Source: an uncultured Paracoccaceae bacterium
Lineage (GTDB): Bacteria; Pseudomonadota; Alphaproteobacteria; Rhodobacterales; Rhodobacteraceae
Direction: 5' to 3'
Length of the DNA: 64,000 nt
Assembly (NCBI GenBank): GCA_947493255.1
Contig: CANLQK010000007.1
Span: forward strand, 281,367 to 345,366
In this document: in pieces, positions 15,833 to 26,439 of the stretch
Layout of the letters: every line of letters begins with the position of its first letter
How positions within the stretch are numbered: position 1 is the stretch's first letter
Program-made: the position numbers and the translations under genes
The notes under the pieces: model-generated
What the model was told of the DNA's origin: nothing
What the model saw: the letters and a program-made list of their open reading frames with translations, nothing else
Database searches by the model: none

Positions 15833-17460
15833 TACGCACTTACCTGTTCACGAAGGATGGATGATGTCAGCGAGATCATCAGGTAGATGCCCGAGAAAAT
15901 CAGGAACGCCAAGACGGTATTTTCGAATGACTTGGGATAGGTCGGTACATCCGGTGCGATTGGTGAAACAGATACAGATAGATAGCGGACCTGTTTGTTC
16001 GCTTCGATCTGTGCAAGGTCCATCTGTCCACGGGCTGCTTCGAAGTTTAGAAGGGCTGAGGCATAGTTTTCCTCGGCCTCTCGAAGTTGTGCGTTTTGCG
16101 ACACGATTGACCCACCGTCACCGGCAGACAATTGACCGCGCAGATTGGCGATTTGCCCTTCAAGTAACGCGATGGTTGTTTCAACCGCTTGAACGCGGGA
16201 GGCAAGTGGATTGCGTAGATCATTCAAGCTGGCTAAATTAATGCGTTCTTGGTCAAGCTCGACCTCTAACGTCACAATTCGTTGTTGAAGTGCAGTTGAG
16301 TCAGCAATGGGGTCAGCGCGACCAAGTTCTTCTTGAATTTGGACAAGTTGCGCCAACGCATCGCGACGGCGAGTTTCAGCTTGTTCAAAGACTTGAATGG
16401 AACCGGTCATTTGATCTTCGCGAACCCGTTGAGTGAGTCTGTCGACACGTTCTTCGGCATACCCGATCAATGCTTCAGAAAAATCCTGACTCTTTTCAGG
16501 ATCCGCGGCGATGACTTCCATTCTTAGGATGCCCTCTGTCGGGTCGTAGCCAATTTGGACGCGATCGTTGAATACCCCATAGGCATCTTCGCCTGATGCG
16601 TCTTCAGGTAGTCGCTGAATTGCGTCAATTGCATCACTTGAAAAATGTTCGGTGAATCCAAGTTCACCATCAAGGCGCAAAAACGCCTCGCGGGATGTTA
16701 AGTAGGACTGAACAGATGTACTGTCTGTTTGGGTGGCAAGACCTGTTCCTGAGAACAGGCTATTAAGTCCACCACCTGCTGTAGCTTCAGCCTGTTGAAT
16801 GATGAATTCTGACTTGGTGCCATACATAGGCGTCGCCAAATTATAGAAATAGTATCCAGCAGCAATCGTGGGTAGCAAAACGAACACTGCAAGCCTGCTG
16901 AACAACGCTATGATGTTGCGTCGGCGTCTACGCGCGATGTCGAGTTGGATTTGGCGGATTTCACGCCCGCGCTGTTCTGCAGCATTTGTTGCGGGGCTAA
17001 CCTGAGTTGAGGGTAGGCTTTGTTTGCGGTCAACGGTTTGTGGCAGTTGCACGCGCGCCTGATCTGCGGGGACTTTGGCGGTGGCAGCCCTCATTTGACC
17101 GGCGGCGGCATCGGTCTGGCCGTCGTTCGGGGTGACCAACTCCAGCACGTTTGCCCGTTGGAACGGGTCGATGCCCTTTTCGCGGAGCTGACGTACAGCG
17201 TCAAAATCGGATGTGACCGCCAGCCCGTTTTTCTGAGCGACACGACGTGCCATGCGCAATTGGCGACCTGTCAGCCCTTCCTGACGGATTGTGTCGATGT
17301 TTGTTTCAGCGGCAACCGTCGCTGGGCTGTCCACGGTTCCATCCATCGCTTGCGCAGGCGCAGCGGTCTCGGGTGTTGAAGACGGCGTTTCAGCGTTGGG
17401 GCTGTTAGCCCCCGTAGAACGTCGTATCCGGAATTTCTGTGCCTTGGGTTTCGTAGTCAT
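15832..17460 (-). CDS. kpsE: Capsule polysaccharide export inner-membrane protein (KpsE-like)
   Basis: This 542-residue protein is of the polysaccharide co-polymerase/KpsE type: a transmembrane helix near residues 180-200 (IIALFSRLAVFVLLPTIAAG), a large periplasmic part with YGTKSEFIIQQ and long coiled coils (about 330-490), and a C-terminal helix (VLAFLIFSGIYLMISL). It is longer than E. coli KpsE because of a cytosolic N-terminal region of about 180 residues, rich in Pro/Ala, with a conserved-looking segment LTGRQLRMARRVAQKNGL. The protein links the ABC exporter to the outer-membrane polysaccharide channel. Its start lies inside the kpsT coding end (overlap of 56 bp). A start further upstream at 17490 is possible. 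Confidence 0.85.
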   Translation of the reverse strand: MTTKPKAQKFRIRRSTGANSPNAETPSSTPETAAPAQAMDGTVDSPATVAAETNIDTIRQEGLTGRQLRMARRVAQKNGLAVTSDFDAVRQLREKGIDPFQRANVLELVTPNDGQTDAAAGQMRAATAKVPADQARVQLPQTVDRKQSLPSTQVSPATNAAEQRGREIRQIQLDIARRRRRNIIALFSRLAVFVLLPTIAAGYYFYNLATPMYGTKSEFIIQQAEATAGGGLNSLFSGTGLATQTDSTSVQSYLTSREAFLRLDGELGFTEHFSSDAIDAIQRLPEDASGEDAYGVFNDRVQIGYDPTEGILRMEVIAADPEKSQDFSEALIGYAEERVDRLTQRVREDQMTGSIQVFEQAETRRRDALAQLVQIQEELGRADPIADSTALQQRIVTLEVELDQERINLASLNDLRNPLASRVQAVETTIALLEGQIANLRGQLSAGDGGSIVSQNAQLREAEENYASALLNFEAARGQMDLAQIEANKQVRYLSVSVSPIAPDVPTYPKSFENTVLAFLIFSGIYLMISLTSSILREQVSA

Positions 17461-18097
17461 AGAGCTGTTTCGCTTCTTCCAAGGTTTCAAACATGGTCAG
17501 TTGGCCGTCATTCAAGACAGCCGCAGACCGGGCGAATTTTTCAAGTGTTGCAGGTTGGTGGGACACGATGATGACCGTGGTTGTGGCCAACCGTTCTTTC
17601 AATACATCCCCCGCTTTGCGGTTAAACTCCGCATCGGTGGTTTGTGGCATGCCCTCGTCGATGAGGTAGATGTCAAAGTCCAGCGCAAGCATCAGCGCGA
17701 AGTTAAATCGCGACCGCATACCAGAACTGTAGGTGCCAAGCGGCATTTCAAAGTATTCTTTAATGCCCGCGAGCCAGCGGCAGAAGGCTTCGACATAATC
17801 CGGGTCAAGCCCATAAAGGCGTGCAATATAGCGGCTGTTTTCACGCGCGCTATGTTTGCTAACGACTCCGCCCATAAACCCAAGCGGGAATGAGATATTA
17901 CAGGTCCTATGAATTTGCCCTTCGTCGGGTTTTTCCAGACCGGCCATCATGTTGATCAGGGTGGTTTTGCCGGTCCCATTGGGTGCAAGGATGCCAAGCG
18001 AGTTCCCTAATTCTACGCGAAACGACGCCTGATCAAGAATGACCTTGCGCTGTGTTCCGGTCCAAAAGGACTTACTGACATTCACAAATTCAAGCAT
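17405..18097 (-). CDS. kpsT: Capsule polysaccharide ABC transporter ATP-binding protein (KpsT-like)
   Basis: This 230-residue ATPase has Walker A LAPNGTGKTT, a degenerate signature YSSGMRSRF and Walker B FDIYLIDEGMP; the last two are characteristic of the KpsT/Wzt-type polysaccharide exporters rather than of general ABC importers. It would power export of a lipid-linked capsule across the inner membrane together with a KpsM permease. No kpsM gene is in the window, so the permease must be elsewhere. It is first in the kpsT-kpsE-kdsA operon. An inverted repeat lies 38-81 bases upstream of its start. Confidence 0.9.
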   Translation of the reverse strand: MLEFVNVSKSFWTGTQRKVILDQASFRVELGNSLGILAPNGTGKTTLINMMAGLEKPDEGQIHRTCNISFPLGFMGGVVSKHSARENSRYIARLYGLDPDYVEAFCRWLAGIKEYFEMPLGTYSSGMRSRFNFALMLALDFDIYLIDEGMPQTTDAEFNRKAGDVLKERLATTTVIIVSHQPATLEKFARSAAVLNDGQLTMFETLEEAKQLYDYETQGTEIPDTTFYGG

Positions 18098-18134
18098 TAC
18101 GCCCTACTACACCTCAAATGGTTCTGACTTAGGT

Positions 18135-18178
18135 GACAGATTTTCCATCTATTGTCCTCGATAGGAGAACAATCTGTC
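18135..18178. promoter_or_regulatory. Inverted repeat upstream of kpsT
   Basis: gacagatt (18135-18142) and aatctgtc (18171-18178) are perfect 8-bp inverted repeats, with a second, inner repeat ctat/atag (18149-18152 and 18161-18164) centred on the same axis. The site lies between divergent kpsT and the glycosylase gene, so it may be an operator or a 5' leader hairpin. Confidence 0.4.
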
Positions 18179-18298
18179 TATATTATGTCTGTGGTTTGGC
18201 GTTTGATACAATGGGCGTAACGGAAATTTTAGGGGGAAGCTTGGGCAATATGGATCGTGGTACTGTCATGTGTTGGATTTCGGCATAGTCTTGCACGT

Positions 18299-18883
18299 AT
18301 GAAACTATGCAACGACATCAAGGCGTGTCGCATTTGTGCGGGCCGGTTTGCCGCGACACACACAGCGCACAGCCCACGGCCCATTGTCTGGTTTACGCCG
18401 TCCGCGCGCATTTTGATTGCGGGCCAAGCCCCGGGAATGCGGGTGCACAAGAGTGGACGGCCCTTTACGGACCCTTCTGGTGATAGGCTTCGGCAGTGGC
18501 TTGGCATAGACGATGCATGTTTCTACGACATGAGCCGTATTGCAATTGTGCCGATGGCGTTTTGCTTTCCAGGGTACGATGGGAAAGGGGCAGATTTGCC
18601 GCCGCCCAAGATTTGCGGTGAGACGTGGCATGACAACGTAATGGAAATGTTGCCAAATATTCGCCTAAGGGTGATCGTTGGTCGTGCGGCGCAACGGTTT
18701 CATTTGCAAACAAAAGCGGGTGTGACAGACACCGTACGCAATTGGCGCGCTCATGCCCCACACAGCTTTGCCTTGCCACATCCGTCGTGGCGCAATACGG
18801 GGTGGCTCAAGAAAAACCCGTGGTTTGATGCTGAAGTCCTGCCAGCATTGCAGGACCGCGTGCAAGAGGTGCTAAATGACTAA
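18299..18883 (+). CDS. Uracil-DNA glycosylase family protein
   Basis: This 194-residue protein has the uracil-DNA glycosylase superfamily pattern: GQAPGMRVHKSGRPFTDPSGDRL as the active-site motif near residues 40-62, a central PMAFCFPG, and LPHPSWRN near the C-terminus as the DNA-intercalating motif. Several Cys/His (CRIC, PPPKICGETWH) might support metal binding but a clear iron-sulfur set is not seen. Members remove damaged bases such as uracil from DNA; specificity here is unknown. The frame extends upstream to 18257 but ATG 18299 gives the family-like N-terminus. It overlaps the next gene by 8 bp. Confidence 0.8.
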   Translation: MKLCNDIKACRICAGRFAATHTAHSPRPIVWFTPSARILIAGQAPGMRVHKSGRPFTDPSGDRLRQWLGIDDACFYDMSRIAIVPMAFCFPGYDGKGADLPPPKICGETWHDNVMEMLPNIRLRVIVGRAAQRFHLQTKAGVTDTVRNWRAHAPHSFALPHPSWRNTGWLKKNPWFDAEVLPALQDRVQEVLND

Positions 18884-19664
18884 CTTGACGGATCTGGACA
18901 GTGCCCACGCGGCGATGAGCGCGAACGACGAAGATGATATTGCCCGCCTTCGGTTTTATGAAAGATTGGCTGATACGGAGTTGTTCCTTTTGTTGGAGGC
19001 CGAGGCGGAAGGCGACCAAATTTCACCAGCGCTATTCGAGGTTGAGGATCAACAATTCGTGCTGATTTTTGACCGCGAAGAACGGATGGTCGAGTTTTAC
19101 GGTAAAATCGCGCCTTATGCTGCGTTGTCGGGACGCGGGATGGCGCAGATGTTGGAAGGCCAGCGCATTGGAATGGCGTTGAACATGGGCGTGGCCCCAT
19201 CAGCTATGTTGATCCCGGCAGAAGCGGTCGATTGGCTTTCACAGACATTGGGGGCGGACCCAGAACAGGTCGAGGGCCAAATCACTGAATTGACGCCTCC
19301 ATCTGGCTTGCCGGAAAGCCTACTCGAGGCGTTGGATCGCAAGTTGGCCACAGCGGCTGGTTTGGCTGTTGAGGCGTATTTGTGCGGTGTTACCTATGAA
19401 GGCGGCGGTCGTGGGCATATGTTGGCGTTCGTTGGAACGATTGACGGCGCAGAAGGCGCATTAACGGCTGCGGTAAACGAGGCTTTGGTTTTTTCGGGGA
19501 TCGAAGCGGGGATGTTGGACGTTGCCCATTTGGAAGGTGGCGATCCGATATCGGAACGCGTGGCCAAGGTTGGATTGCGGTTTGATCTGCCGACACCGCA
19601 AATGCCGCAGCAGCCTGGTTCAAATCCTGGTATGGACCCAAGCAAGCCGCCCAAATTACACTGA
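18876..19664 (+). CDS. SseB-like N-terminal domain protein
   Basis: This 262-residue soluble protein resembles SseB-family proteins: an N-terminal domain with RFYERLADTELFLLLE, a middle FVLIFDREERMVEF strand region and GVAPSAMLIPAEAVDWL, followed by a C-terminal domain of the same general type and a Pro-rich tail (QMPQQPGSNPGMDPSKPP). Its biological role is not established. It overlaps the glycosylase gene by 8 bp and so is probably translated with it. Confidence 0.7.
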   Translation: MTNLTDLDSAHAAMSANDEDDIARLRFYERLADTELFLLLEAEAEGDQISPALFEVEDQQFVLIFDREERMVEFYGKIAPYAALSGRGMAQMLEGQRIGMALNMGVAPSAMLIPAEAVDWLSQTLGADPEQVEGQITELTPPSGLPESLLEALDRKLATAAGLAVEAYLCGVTYEGGGRGHMLAFVGTIDGAEGALTAAVNEALVFSGIEAGMLDVAHLEGGDPISERVAKVGLRFDLPTPQMPQQPGSNPGMDPSKPPKLH

Positions 19665-19672
19665 AATTAGGG

Positions 19673-20602
19673 CTAGTAGCCTGCTTTTCGGCCAACCACA
19701 TGCAACAACGGTTGCCCAGTTTCACAACGCGTAATGTTTTGCGCAATCACCTTAGCCGCGGGTTCCGGACGGGTGGCAGACGCAATGTGGGGTGTTACTG
19801 TGATATTCGGATGGCTCCAGAACTTATGGTCGGCGGGCAAGGGTTCTTGGCGGAACGTGTCCAGCGTTGCATGGGACACCTGGCCCGTAGCAAGGGCGCT
19901 AAGAAGCGCGGTTTCGTCGATAAGCTGGCCGCGGCCGGGGTTGAGGATTACCGCACCTTTGGCCATTCGCGCGAAGGTTTCAGCGTTTAGGATGTTTTCG
20001 GTTTCGGGTGTTCGTGGCAGTAAGGCGACAACGATTTGCGCGCCATTGACCGCAGCCGTGACGTCACCATTAAGGCACCGAATTCCATCAATAGTTTTGG
20101 GCGATCGTGACCAACCCGTGACAGGAAAGCCCAAAGTGGCCAAAGCTTGGCTGCATGCCCGTCCCAGTGCCCCCAGACCAAGGACCGTGACTGGGCGCTG
20201 TGCCGCAAGTGGCGGTACAGTGTTGGCGCGCCAGAGCCCGTCTTGGCCGTTTATGTGCCGGTCCATACCAATATGATGGCGCATCACATGGGCGGTGACC
20301 CATTCGACCATTCCAGCGTCTAAGCCACCACCGACCATCCGGCAGATTGGGAATGTGATCGTGTCGTTGTGGACAACGTCTTCGACACCAGCCCAAAGGC
20401 GCAACATAGCCTTGCATCGCGAGAATGGTGAGAAATCGATAGGGGCGTGGGTGCCTGCCATAACGATGTAGTCAGTGTTCTTAGGCGTCGCATCAGGTGA
20501 CAGCGCGATTGGGAAGGGCAATGCGGCAAGTTCAGCTTGTAAGGCGGGGCCGAATTCGTCCCAATGGGCGTCAGACCCGATGAATTTCACAACAAGGGTC
20601 AT
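19673..20602 (-). CDS. D-2-hydroxyacid dehydrogenase (glyoxylate/hydroxypyruvate reductase A type)
   Basis: This 309-residue NAD(P)-dependent enzyme shows the Rossmann motif GLGALGRACSQALATLGF around residue 140, LLPRTPETENIL, NPGRGQLIDE with the catalytic Arg region, and HPNITVTPHIAS with the catalytic His. The overall layout is that of GhrA, which reduces glyoxylate and hydroxypyruvate to glycolate and glycerate. It follows rodA by 3 bp on the same strand and is likely in the same transcript. Substrate assignment is by family only. Confidence 0.85.
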   Translation of the reverse strand: MTLVVKFIGSDAHWDEFGPALQAELAALPFPIALSPDATPKNTDYIVMAGTHAPIDFSPFSRCKAMLRLWAGVEDVVHNDTITFPICRMVGGGLDAGMVEWVTAHVMRHHIGMDRHINGQDGLWRANTVPPLAAQRPVTVLGLGALGRACSQALATLGFPVTGWSRSPKTIDGIRCLNGDVTAAVNGAQIVVALLPRTPETENILNAETFARMAKGAVILNPGRGQLIDETALLSALATGQVSHATLDTFRQEPLPADHKFWSHPNITVTPHIASATRPEPAAKVIAQNITRCETGQPLLHVVGRKAGY

Positions 20603-20605
20603 GGC

Positions 20606-21745
20606 CTAGCGCGGCTTGTGGACATGTGCCGATTGCATCAGGCCAAAAGCCACCATCAATACCAACATCGCAGACCCGCCATAGCTGACCAATGGCAACG
20701 GAACACCAACAACAGGCGCGAGCCCCATCACCATTGCCATGTTAACCGCGAAGAAAAGGAAGAACGTAACTGCTACTCCCATGGTCACCAGCGACGCAAA
20801 TCGGTCTTTGTTAGAGATAGCAGACATGACGCAAAAAATGATGATCAACGTGTAGAGGATGAGCAGACCAAACGCGCCAACAAATCCGAATTCTTCCGCC
20901 AGAGTAGTGAAGATAAAGTCGGTATGTTTTTCGGGTAGGAAGTTTAGGCGACTTTGGGTGCCCTGCATAAATCCGCGGCCTGTCCAACCTCCGGACCCGA
21001 GGGCAATTTTGGCCTGCGTGATATGATAACCAGCGCCTAAAGGATCTTGGGTGGGGTCAATAAACGTGTCGATACGGCGGTATTGATAGTCTTTCAGAAT
21101 TTGCCATGCCGTTCCACGCGATTGAAAAACAGCCGTAACCAACCCCACAGCGCCTGCAATGACCGTCGCGAAGTAGGCCCAATGGACGCCTGCCAAAAAC
21201 ATGATCGCACCGCCACCTGACACCAACAAAATCGTTGTACCAAGGTCCGGTTGGCTCAGAACCAAATACGCCGGCGCCGCAATGAAGAGAAGCGGTACAA
21301 TGATCCAAAGGGGTTTGCTCACTTTGTTGAGGGGCAACCAGTCGTAGTAGGCTGCGAGCAACATGATCAGCGCAATTTTCATAAGCTCAGAGGGCTGTAA
21401 ATCCATTGGTCCAAGGTCCAACCATCGTTGGGAACCATTGCGTTCAATCCCAACAAAGTCGACTGCGACAAGTAACACCAGAGAGATGACATAGGCGACG
21501 ACGGCCATGTTTCGCCAAAACCAAATCGGGACCATTGCCATGAACAACATCACTGATAGGCCTAGCCCAAATCGTTGGACTTGTGGCGTGACCCATGGGG
21601 TCATTGAGCCACCTGCGACTGAGAACAACATCAAGAATCCAAAACCGGAAACTGCCGTGATTAAAAAAATGATCGGCCAGTTCAGGTGCAGCAATTTTCG
21701 GAACCCGCTGGGAACGTATTTAACCTGATACTCTAAATAGGACAT
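20606..21745 (-). CDS. rodA: Rod shape-determining peptidoglycan glycosyltransferase RodA
   Basis: RodA is the SEDS-family glycosyltransferase that polymerises lipid II for lateral-wall growth with PBP2. The 379-residue protein has about ten transmembrane helices, and the conserved LQPSELMKIALI, YQYRRIDTFIDPTQDP, GWTGRGFMQGTQ and LPEKHTDFIFTTLAEEFG segments of SEDS proteins. Its ATG overlaps the last base of the mrdA stop (TGATG), so it is coupled to mrdA. Confidence 0.97.
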   Translation of the reverse strand: MSYLEYQVKYVPSGFRKLLHLNWPIIFLITAVSGFGFLMLFSVAGGSMTPWVTPQVQRFGLGLSVMLFMAMVPIWFWRNMAVVAYVISLVLLVAVDFVGIERNGSQRWLDLGPMDLQPSELMKIALIMLLAAYYDWLPLNKVSKPLWIIVPLLFIAAPAYLVLSQPDLGTTILLVSGGGAIMFLAGVHWAYFATVIAGAVGLVTAVFQSRGTAWQILKDYQYRRIDTFIDPTQDPLGAGYHITQAKIALGSGGWTGRGFMQGTQSRLNFLPEKHTDFIFTTLAEEFGFVGAFGLLILYTLIIIFCVMSAISNKDRFASLVTMGVAVTFFLFFAVNMAMVMGLAPVVGVPLPLVSYGGSAMLVLMVAFGLMQSAHVHKPR

Positions 21746-23709
21746 CAGGTTTCCTCTGTCGTGCGGCCGGGTTGGATGTCGCGGATCAACGGGCTGAGAC
21801 GGCGCTGTTGTTCCGCTATTTGTCCGCGTACGGCTGAAGGATAGGCACTAAGCGGTGGCGTGCCTTCGTATTGGGCTTGCAACAAGATATCACGGGCAAT
21901 GGGAGCCGCTGCTGTCGAGCCACCACCGCCGTGTTCTACCACAATGGCAACCGCGTATTTTGGGTTTTCAGCGGGTGCGAAAGCTACATACAAAGCGTGA
22001 TCGCGTGCTTCCCATGGAAGATCTGAGTTCCGAGTTATGACATTGCCATTTTCATCGCGCGCGATTGCGCGGACTTGGGATGTACCGGTTTTTCCGGCCA
22101 TCTTGAACCGTTCTTCAGCGATGCGTGCGCGGTATGCGGTGCCGCGTGAATTGTTAGACACGTCAAACATTGCACGTCGAATACGGCGCAGGTTGTTTTC
22201 GTTTAGGCCGAGGCTTTCACCTGCGCCAGATGGTTGTTCGACTCCGTCGATTGAACGCACTAGTCGTGGCTTCACAGCGCGGCCTGTTGCAATGCGCGCG
22301 GTCATGACGGCCAATTGCAAAGGTGAGGTCGCAACATAGCCTTGGCCTATTGAAGCGTTAACTGTGTCACCCACGCGCCATTCCTCGTCGCGGGCTTCGC
22401 GTTTCCATTCTTTGTCCGGCATGATGCCGCTGCGGATTGCGGACATGGGAAGGTCGTGGCGTTCACCAAGGCCCAGTTTGCGCCCCATTGCCGCGATTTT
22501 ATCGATACCGACGCGTTGCGAGATTTCGTAATAGTAGACATCGCAAGATTGTTTGAGGCTTTCGTTCAGGTTCATGTTGCCATGGCCTGATCTGCGCCAG
22601 CAATGGAACCGGACATCGAATACTTCGGAATGACCAACGCAGCGGACAGTTTCGTCTGCGGTTACTACACCGTCTTCCAGCGCGGCGAGGGCTGTGACCA
22701 TCTTGAATGTAGACCCAGGTGGGTAGGTGCCTTGCACAGTTTTTGCGGCCAAGGGGCGACGATGCAGGCGGGTTTCAATCTCGCGTTCATTTAGTTCGTC
22801 CCAAAGTGCGACGGAAATTCCACGCACAAAGACATTGGGGTCATATGTGGGGGCAGACCCGATTCCTTTGATGTCGCCATTGGTAACGTCAATAACTACG
22901 GCCGCAGCAGATTCACCGTCAAGGCGTGCCTGAATATAGTTTTGGAGGCGGGCATCGACTGTCAGCTGAACATCGGCACCGGGGGTTCCTTCTTGGCGGT
23001 CTAGTTCACGCATCACACGACCAGCGGCGTTTACTTCAATCCGCTTAGTGCCTGCCGACCCACGCAATTCTCTTTCGAGCCGGTTCTCCACCATGGTCTT
23101 GCCGATTTGAAAACGCGGAATCTGCAAAAGCGGGTCCTGATCTTCGATGCGGCTAAGATCGTAGTCCGAGACCGGCCCAACATAACCCACTACATGGGCC
23201 ATGTCTGCGCCTTGTGGGTAAATTCTGCTGCGCCCTAATTCGGCAACAACACCCGGTAAGGCTGGCGCGTTGACTGTCACGCGGGCGACGTCTTCCCATG
23301 AGATGCGTTGTGCAACGGTGACAGGGACGAATGGGCTGCGTTCCTTTAGTTCGGTTCGAGCTTTTTCTAGCTGTTCGGGCGCAATTGGGACGATGCGGTT
23401 CAGGCGGGCCAAAACCTCGTCCACGTCCCCTGCGCCTTCGCGGGTCATGGTGATGGTGTAGTGTTGTTCGTTGTCTGCCAACACAACGCCATTGCTATCG
23501 TAAACCAAACCACGGGCCGGTGGGATTAGGCCGATATTGATGCGGTTTTCCTCGGCCAACATGCGGAATTCGTCGGCTTGATCGACCTGAAGCGTCCCCA
23601 TGCGTGCCCCAAGAATACCGACCAAGCCCAGCTGGGCCGTGCCCAGCAAGATGGCTCGTCGTGACATACGACGGGCGCCTTCTTCGGTTTCCTTTGGTCC
23701 GCGTTTCAT
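21745..23709 (-). CDS. mrdA: Penicillin-binding protein 2 (rod-system transpeptidase)
   Basis: This 654-residue class B PBP cross-links the wall made by RodA during elongation. It has a membrane anchor near residues 17-35 (RRAILLGTAQLGLVGILGAR), a PBP dimerisation domain with PPARGLVYDSNG, and a transpeptidase domain with SxxK in GSTFK (about 335), the SxN-type SCD motif and KTG in KTGTSQ (about 540). The start at 23709 overlaps the mreD stop as ATGA; the frame stays open further upstream but that part is mreD in another frame. Confidence 0.96.
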   Translation of the reverse strand: MKRGPKETEEGARRMSRRAILLGTAQLGLVGILGARMGTLQVDQADEFRMLAEENRINIGLIPPARGLVYDSNGVVLADNEQHYTITMTREGAGDVDEVLARLNRIVPIAPEQLEKARTELKERSPFVPVTVAQRISWEDVARVTVNAPALPGVVAELGRSRIYPQGADMAHVVGYVGPVSDYDLSRIEDQDPLLQIPRFQIGKTMVENRLERELRGSAGTKRIEVNAAGRVMRELDRQEGTPGADVQLTVDARLQNYIQARLDGESAAAVVIDVTNGDIKGIGSAPTYDPNVFVRGISVALWDELNEREIETRLHRRPLAAKTVQGTYPPGSTFKMVTALAALEDGVVTADETVRCVGHSEVFDVRFHCWRRSGHGNMNLNESLKQSCDVYYYEISQRVGIDKIAAMGRKLGLGERHDLPMSAIRSGIMPDKEWKREARDEEWRVGDTVNASIGQGYVATSPLQLAVMTARIATGRAVKPRLVRSIDGVEQPSGAGESLGLNENNLRRIRRAMFDVSNNSRGTAYRARIAEERFKMAGKTGTSQVRAIARDENGNVITRNSDLPWEARDHALYVAFAPAENPKYAVAIVVEHGGGGSTAAAPIARDILLQAQYEGTPPLSAYPSAVRGQIAEQQRRLSPLIRDIQPGRTTEET

Positions 23710-24353
23710 ACTCTGTGACCCAATGCGTCCACTGCGCCGGGGGCAGGGCGGCTGACGCCAAAGACGGCGTAGGACACAAAGACCACCAGCGGATATGCCA
23801 TTATTGTAAGGGCCAGTTGCAGCAAAGTCAGCCCCATTGACGCTTGTGGGACCAGAACCATCGTTAATGTGAACCGGTCGATCATCGTGATTGCAATGAT
23901 CCCCATGGCAACAGTGCCCCATTCTATCCAGAATGGGAGCGTACGTAGCGACCGCGAACGGCCGCGCAGGATTTCAGTTAGGATCAATACCAAGCCTGCC
24001 CAAAGGCCTGGCGGACGTTGGAGAAGGAAGTCTGCCAATAGAAAAATTGCAGCAATAAGGAATGCTGGTGCAAACGAAGGGCGCCGCGCTGCCCAAGCAA
24101 GGGCCAATAGTAAAAGAATGTCGGGTGACATCCACCGAACTGGGTCAGGGATATAGGCGGCGCTATCTTGAGTTGCGCCAACGATATCATCGATAGCGTT
24201 CGGTCCGGTTGTATCAGTAACAACGATGCTCGGTCCGCCCAACGAAGGTGGGGCTGTTTCCAACGGTATCAAATGGCCCAGCACAAGGATGAACGAAAGA
24301 ACGGCAAATATCGCTCGGCCAATCCACCGGCGGCGGTTTGGCGCATCAGCCAT
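23706..24353 (-). CDS. mreD: Rod shape-determining protein MreD-like
   Basis: This 215-residue protein is highly hydrophobic with about five to six membrane helices, and sits between mreC and mrdA, the fixed position of mreD. Sequence conservation in MreD is low, so position is the main evidence. The ATG at 24353 overlaps the mreC stop by 8 bp. It is thought to stabilise the MreC-MreB-RodA-PBP2 elongasome in the inner membrane. Confidence 0.88.
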   Translation of the reverse strand: MADAPNRRRWIGRAIFAVLSFILVLGHLIPLETAPPSLGGPSIVVTDTTGPNAIDDIVGATQDSAAYIPDPVRWMSPDILLLLALAWAARRPSFAPAFLIAAIFLLADFLLQRPPGLWAGLVLILTEILRGRSRSLRTLPFWIEWGTVAMGIIAITMIDRFTLTMVLVPQASMGLTLLQLALTIMAYPLVVFVSYAVFGVSRPAPGAVDALGHRV

Positions 24354-25266
24354 CTGTTTCACCCGTGTCTTCGGTGGGTGTCTCTTCAGGTTGGGGCAAA
24401 ACGGGCTGCACCGTTGGCGCCAACAGTGAACCGGCCTCTTGGATCCGTGCGGCAGGCTGGCTGCGTAGAACGCGAAGGAATTCCAGGCGTTCCAAATCGG
24501 CAGACAAACGCGCCCGCAATCTGCCATCGGTGCCACGCGCCAACTGACCGACTAACAGATCTGCAGGAAAAACGCCGCCATCACCAGATGAAACAACACG
24601 GTCGCCGGGTTTGACCTGATCAGGGTCTTCAATGAAATCCAAAACAGGGTTGATCGTATTGTCGCCCGTTAGAATAGCCCGTTGACCAGAGGGTTGGATG
24701 GTTACGGGGATGTGGCTTGATGTATCGGTGACCAAAATCACCCGCGACGTTTCTTGGCCCACGCCTGAAATCCGCCCGACAAGACCGATACCATCCATCG
24801 CAGGCCAGCCGTCAAGGATACCGTCGCGCGACCCAACGTTGAGCAATACAGACTGTCGGAAAGGTGACCCGCTATCAGCCATCACGACTCCCGTGATCCG
24901 TGTGAGTTGCGGGTCTAGCTGGACGTTGATCAGGTCACGTAGGCGCGCGTTTTCCTGGTCGAGCTGGATGGCCGCTTCGCGCCAACTTTTCATATCTTGC
25001 AGTTCGCGACGCAGGTCAGAGTTTTGTTGGGCGAGTCGTTGATAAGACTGAAAGTCAGACAGCAAGTTTACGATGCCTGTAACGGGTGCCATGGCCCAGT
25101 CGAAATTTGGAACGACCGCATCAATAACGTTCATGCGGAACCGTTCAACGCGTGGGTTGTCGATGCGCCAAATTAGAAACGTACCCAACAGGAACAGCAC
25201 CAGAACCCCGATAAGCAATCGGCGTACGGGGCTTACAAAATCCTCTATCTGGTCTCTTTTCGCCAA
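24346..25266 (-). CDS. mreC: Rod shape-determining protein MreC
   Basis: MreC is a bitopic inner-membrane protein whose periplasmic part activates PBP2/RodA. The 306-residue protein has a membrane helix near residues 14-30, a short coiled coil at about 65-105 (QRLAQQNSDLRRELQDMKSW), the beta-barrel domains with SGSPFRQSVLLNVGSRDGI and GDRVVSSGDGGVFPADLLVG, and an acidic Pro/Thr-rich tail. It lies 18 bp after mreB. Confidence 0.95.
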   Translation of the reverse strand: MAKRDQIEDFVSPVRRLLIGVLVLFLLGTFLIWRIDNPRVERFRMNVIDAVVPNFDWAMAPVTGIVNLLSDFQSYQRLAQQNSDLRRELQDMKSWREAAIQLDQENARLRDLINVQLDPQLTRITGVVMADSGSPFRQSVLLNVGSRDGILDGWPAMDGIGLVGRISGVGQETSRVILVTDTSSHIPVTIQPSGQRAILTGDNTINPVLDFIEDPDQVKPGDRVVSSGDGGVFPADLLVGQLARGTDGRLRARLSADLERLEFLRVLRSQPAARIQEAGSLLAPTVQPVLPQPEETPTEDTGETDG

Positions 25267-25284
25267 GGGGGGCGCCCCTAAATA

Positions 25285-26439
<1,155 letters not shown>

